A stretch of DNA of 64,000 bases from NCBI RefSeq assembly GCF_001995095.2, contig NZ_MTSD02000005.1, positions 124,001 to 188,000 on the forward strand, read 5' to 3'. The notes beneath the pieces are model-generated. The model saw only the letters and a list, made by a program, of their open reading frames with translations. It did no database searches and was not told where the DNA came from. Both the position numbers and the translations under genes were made by a program. This DNA comes from Oceanospirillum linum. GTDB taxonomy: Bacteria; Pseudomonadota; Gammaproteobacteria; Pseudomonadales; Halomonadaceae. Shown here piece after piece: positions 62,138-64,000 of the stretch; within the stretch, counting starts at the first letter, position 1; each line of letters begins with the position of its first letter.

Positions 62138-62926
62138 ATGACACAGGTTTTGCCGACACCGGACGGATCATCTGATCGCGCTCCCTATCGCATTGTGATC
62201 GCCGAGGATGACCGGCGTATCGCTGAAATTCAGCAGCGCTTTATTGAGAAAATACCGGGTTTTCAGGTGGAAGGGATCGCTTTGACACTGGGCGAGGCCC
62301 GGGATCTGACAGAGATCCTGCAGCCGGATCTGATTTTGTTGGATATTCATTTTCCTGAAGGCACTGGTCTTGAGCTGCTGCAGGAGTTAAGAGGCCGGAA
62401 CCAGGCAACGGATGTTATTTTAGTAACGGCTGCCAAAGAAGCTGCAATACTTCAGGCTGCTCTGCGCGGCGGTGTGTTTGACTATATTCTCAAGCCATTG
62501 GTTTTTGATCGCCTGCAGGCCGCTTTGCAGAATTACAGTCACCACCGTCAGAAATTGGAAACTCTGGTGCAGTCTGACTGCAGCCTTGCACAGCAGGATG
62601 TAGATCAGTTGATGCCCCGCAGCGATGTAGCACCTGTGCTGAAGGCTACTACCTCAGATGCTGTAGCTTCTCCGACATCAGGTTTTAGTCAAAAGAGTTT
62701 GCCTAAAGGCATCGATGCATTAACGCTGGATAAGGTCAGAGCTGCTTTTGATTCAGATGTGGCTGACCTGGTTAACGCAGAGACTCTTGGCCGGATGGTT
62801 GGGGTTAGTCGCACCACCGCCCGCCGCTATCTGGAGTATCTGGTCAGTAATCAACAGTTGGAAGCGGATATCAGCTATGGAAGTGTGGGGCGTCCTGAGC
62901 GGCGATATCGGCGTATTGGCCACTAA
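62138..62926 (+). CDS. CitB/DcuR-type response regulator
   Basis: A 262-residue regulator paired with the kinase encoded just upstream. The receiver has the acidic pair DD near residue 24-25, phosphoacceptor D69 (LILLDIHFPEG) and Lys in YILKPL. The C-terminal helix-turn-helix (LGRMVGVSRTTARRYLEYL, then GRPERRYR) is that of the CitB/DcuR/DpiA group, which controls di- and tricarboxylate uptake. The tricarboxylate transporter gene tctA next door, convergent with it, is a plausible target locus. The 118-base gap from the kinase is T-rich. Confidence 0.92.
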   Translation: MTQVLPTPDGSSDRAPYRIVIAEDDRRIAEIQQRFIEKIPGFQVEGIALTLGEARDLTEILQPDLILLDIHFPEGTGLELLQELRGRNQATDVILVTAAKEAAILQAALRGGVFDYILKPLVFDRLQAALQNYSHHRQKLETLVQSDCSLAQQDVDQLMPRSDVAPVLKATTSDAVASPTSGFSQKSLPKGIDALTLDKVRAAFDSDVADLVNAETLGRMVGVSRTTARRYLEYLVSNQQLEADISYGSVGRPERRYRRIGH

Positions 62927-62933
62927 ATAACGA

Positions 62934-62970
62934 AGAAAAAAAGCCGGCATTCCTCTGTAGGAAACCGGCT
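62934..62970 (-). terminator. Terminator of the tct operon
   Basis: On the minus strand: AGCCGG/CCGGCT outer stem with TTCC/GGAA inner stem, followed by a seven-T run. It lies about 190 bases beyond the tctA stop. A further CACCTGA/TCAGGTG hairpin (63013-63039) stands in between. Confidence 0.75.
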
Positions 62971-63159
62971 AAAAGTGAGCACGAATGCTCGACCCATTCC
63001 GAATGTATACACACCTGATGAGAGATAACGCTCAGGTGAGCAACGGTGGTTTAGATTCTTAGGGAGGTAAAAGTTCCTGAATTATTCTTACTCATCAAAG
63101 AATGACGGTTTCTTAATTGGATCATTCACGTTTTTCTCCCGGTACTAAGTTTGTTCAGC

Positions 63160-64000
63160 TCATGCTTTTTTTTCATTATTCACGGCACTGAACTCTGTAT
63201 CAGGGGCTGACTGATTACGCTTTTTTTGCAGTAGTCGCTGAATAACCGGAGCGGCAAGAACCAGTACCGTGATACAAACAATGACCAGTGTAATCGGGCG
63301 CTCCCAAAGAAAAGAAAGGCTGCCATCAGAGATCATCAGTGCACGACGAAGGTTGTTCTCCATCAGTCCCCCCAGTACAAAACCCAGCAGAAGCGGTGCC
63401 ATCGGGAAGTTCAGCATTCTCAGACCAATGGCGGCAGCACAGAACACCACCATCATATAGATATCAAAGGTATTGAATGACACCAGGTAAACACCCGTGA
63501 TGGCAAAGAACAGAATCATCGGCACCAGGACAGTACGGGGAATCATCAACAGCTTGGAGATATAAGGGATCAGCGGCAGGTTCAGAATCAGCAGGACGAT
63601 ATTGCCGATATACATAGACACAATCACCGACCAGAACACATCCGGGTTGTCGATCATCATGCGCGGACCCGGCTGAATACCGTAGGCGATCAGTGCGCCC
63701 AGCATGATAGCTGTGGTGCCTGATCCGGGAATACCCAGTGTTAGCAGGGGTACAAAAGAGCCGGATGAGGATGCGTTATTTGCTGCTTCCGGTGCAACCA
63801 GGCCACGTAGGGAGCCGGAGCCGAACTTCAGCTTCTCTTTCGCTTTCGCCAGATTACGCTCCATGCCGTAGGCCAAAAAGGCAGCAATCGTCGCACCGGC
63901 ACCCGGCAGAACACCGACAATAAAGCCCAGCACGGAAGAGCGCAGTGCCGTAGGGGCCACCTCTTTCACTTCTTCTTTAGTAACGGCCATACTGCCGATC
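63160..64000 (-). CDS. tctA: Tripartite tricarboxylate transporter large permease TctA, C-terminal part
   Basis: The large membrane subunit of a TctCBA transporter, which takes up citrate-type or other carboxylates with a periplasmic binding protein (TctC) and a small permease (TctB) encoded outside the window. The frame is open to the window edge (IGSMAVTKEE), so the start is missing; full-length TctA has about 500 residues and about 280 are visible. VGVLPGAGATIAAFLAYGME and LLTLGIPGSGTTAIMLGAL are the conserved substrate-path loops. The C-terminus is a charged tail after the last helix. Confidence 0.93.
   Translation of the reverse strand, partial: IGSMAVTKEEVKEVAPTALRSSVLGFIVGVLPGAGATIAAFLAYGMERNLAKAKEKLKFGSGSLRGLVAPEAANNASSSGSFVPLLTLGIPGSGTTAIMLGALIAYGIQPGPRMMIDNPDVFWSVIVSMYIGNIVLLILNLPLIPYISKLLMIPRTVLVPMILFFAITGVYLVSFNTFDIYMMVVFCAAAIGLRMLNFPMAPLLLGFVLGGLMENNLRRALMISDGSLSFLWERPITLVIVCITVLVLAAPVIQRLLQKKRNQSAPDTEFSAVNNEKKA

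Overview
This window is a piece of chromosome from a marine gammaproteobacterium, most likely Oceanospirillales (Neptunomonas/Amphritea/Marinobacterium-like). The evidence is gene content rather than a marker gene: a TeaABC-type ectoine TRAP transporter with its UspA partner TeaD, an NhaD sodium/proton antiporter, a tripartite tricarboxylate transporter, a very large NAD-dependent glutamate dehydrogenase of the Pseudomonas GdhB type, a GTP- or GTG-tolerant set of ordinary starts, and gammaproteobacterial housekeeping genes (trmA, rlmKL, pdxB, queF, rmf, alaA, htpX, selO). Gene density is high and most of the window is core chromosome.

Layout. 1-5.9 kb: end of murI, a chemoreceptor, a LysR regulator divergent from a PACE-family efflux pump, then ydcH, a short DksA/TraR protein and a DUF2188 protein. 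6.1-7.0 kb: a small accessory patch, in which an AT-rich HEPN-like gene abuts the broken toxin gene of a ParD/ParE-like pair. 7.4-10.2 kb: an unassigned 470-residue membrane transporter, then trmA. 10.4-17.7 kb (minus strand): a complete MoxR-DUF58-DUF4381-BatA-BatB/C-BatD operon. 18.2-27.4 kb: gdhB with a DUF2835 gene, pyrD, rmf with a highly structured flank, and rlmKL. 27.5-33.6 kb: a glutaredoxin-like gene, a WGR-domain gene, pdxB and teaABCD. 33.6-45.4 kb (mostly minus strand): an EAL response regulator with its hybrid kinase, htpX, alaA, an enoyl-CoA hydratase gene broken in a run of seven G, a diguanylate cyclase, rbgA, msrB and a coiled-coil membrane protein. 45.7-46.6 kb: four tandem tRNA-Glu/tRNA-Gly pairs under one promoter. 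46.9-51.6 kb: yadGH, queF, another coiled-coil membrane protein, a nitroreductase and a thioesterase. 51.8-54.5 kb: tRNA-Ser, a decayed tyrosine recombinase and a type II restriction-modification pair, which together read as the remnant of an island inserted at the tRNA. 55-64 kb: a second chemoreceptor, selO, nhaD, a CitA/DcuS-type two-component system whose kinase carries an in-frame amber codon, and the C-terminal part of tctA.

How the genes fit together: several units concern salt and carbon uptake (tea, nhaD, tct), sensing (two chemoreceptors, three kinase/regulator genes, two c-di-GMP proteins) and ribosome or translation upkeep (trmA, rlmKL, rmf, rbgA, queF, tRNA clusters). Three genes are visibly damaged (toxin, enoyl-CoA hydratase, sensor kinase) and a fourth is a relic (integrase). 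I did not find a convincing complete novel system. The best leads are the structured RNA beside rmf, the structured leader of the tea operon, the HEPN-like/toxin junction and the kinase split by a stop-start codon pair.
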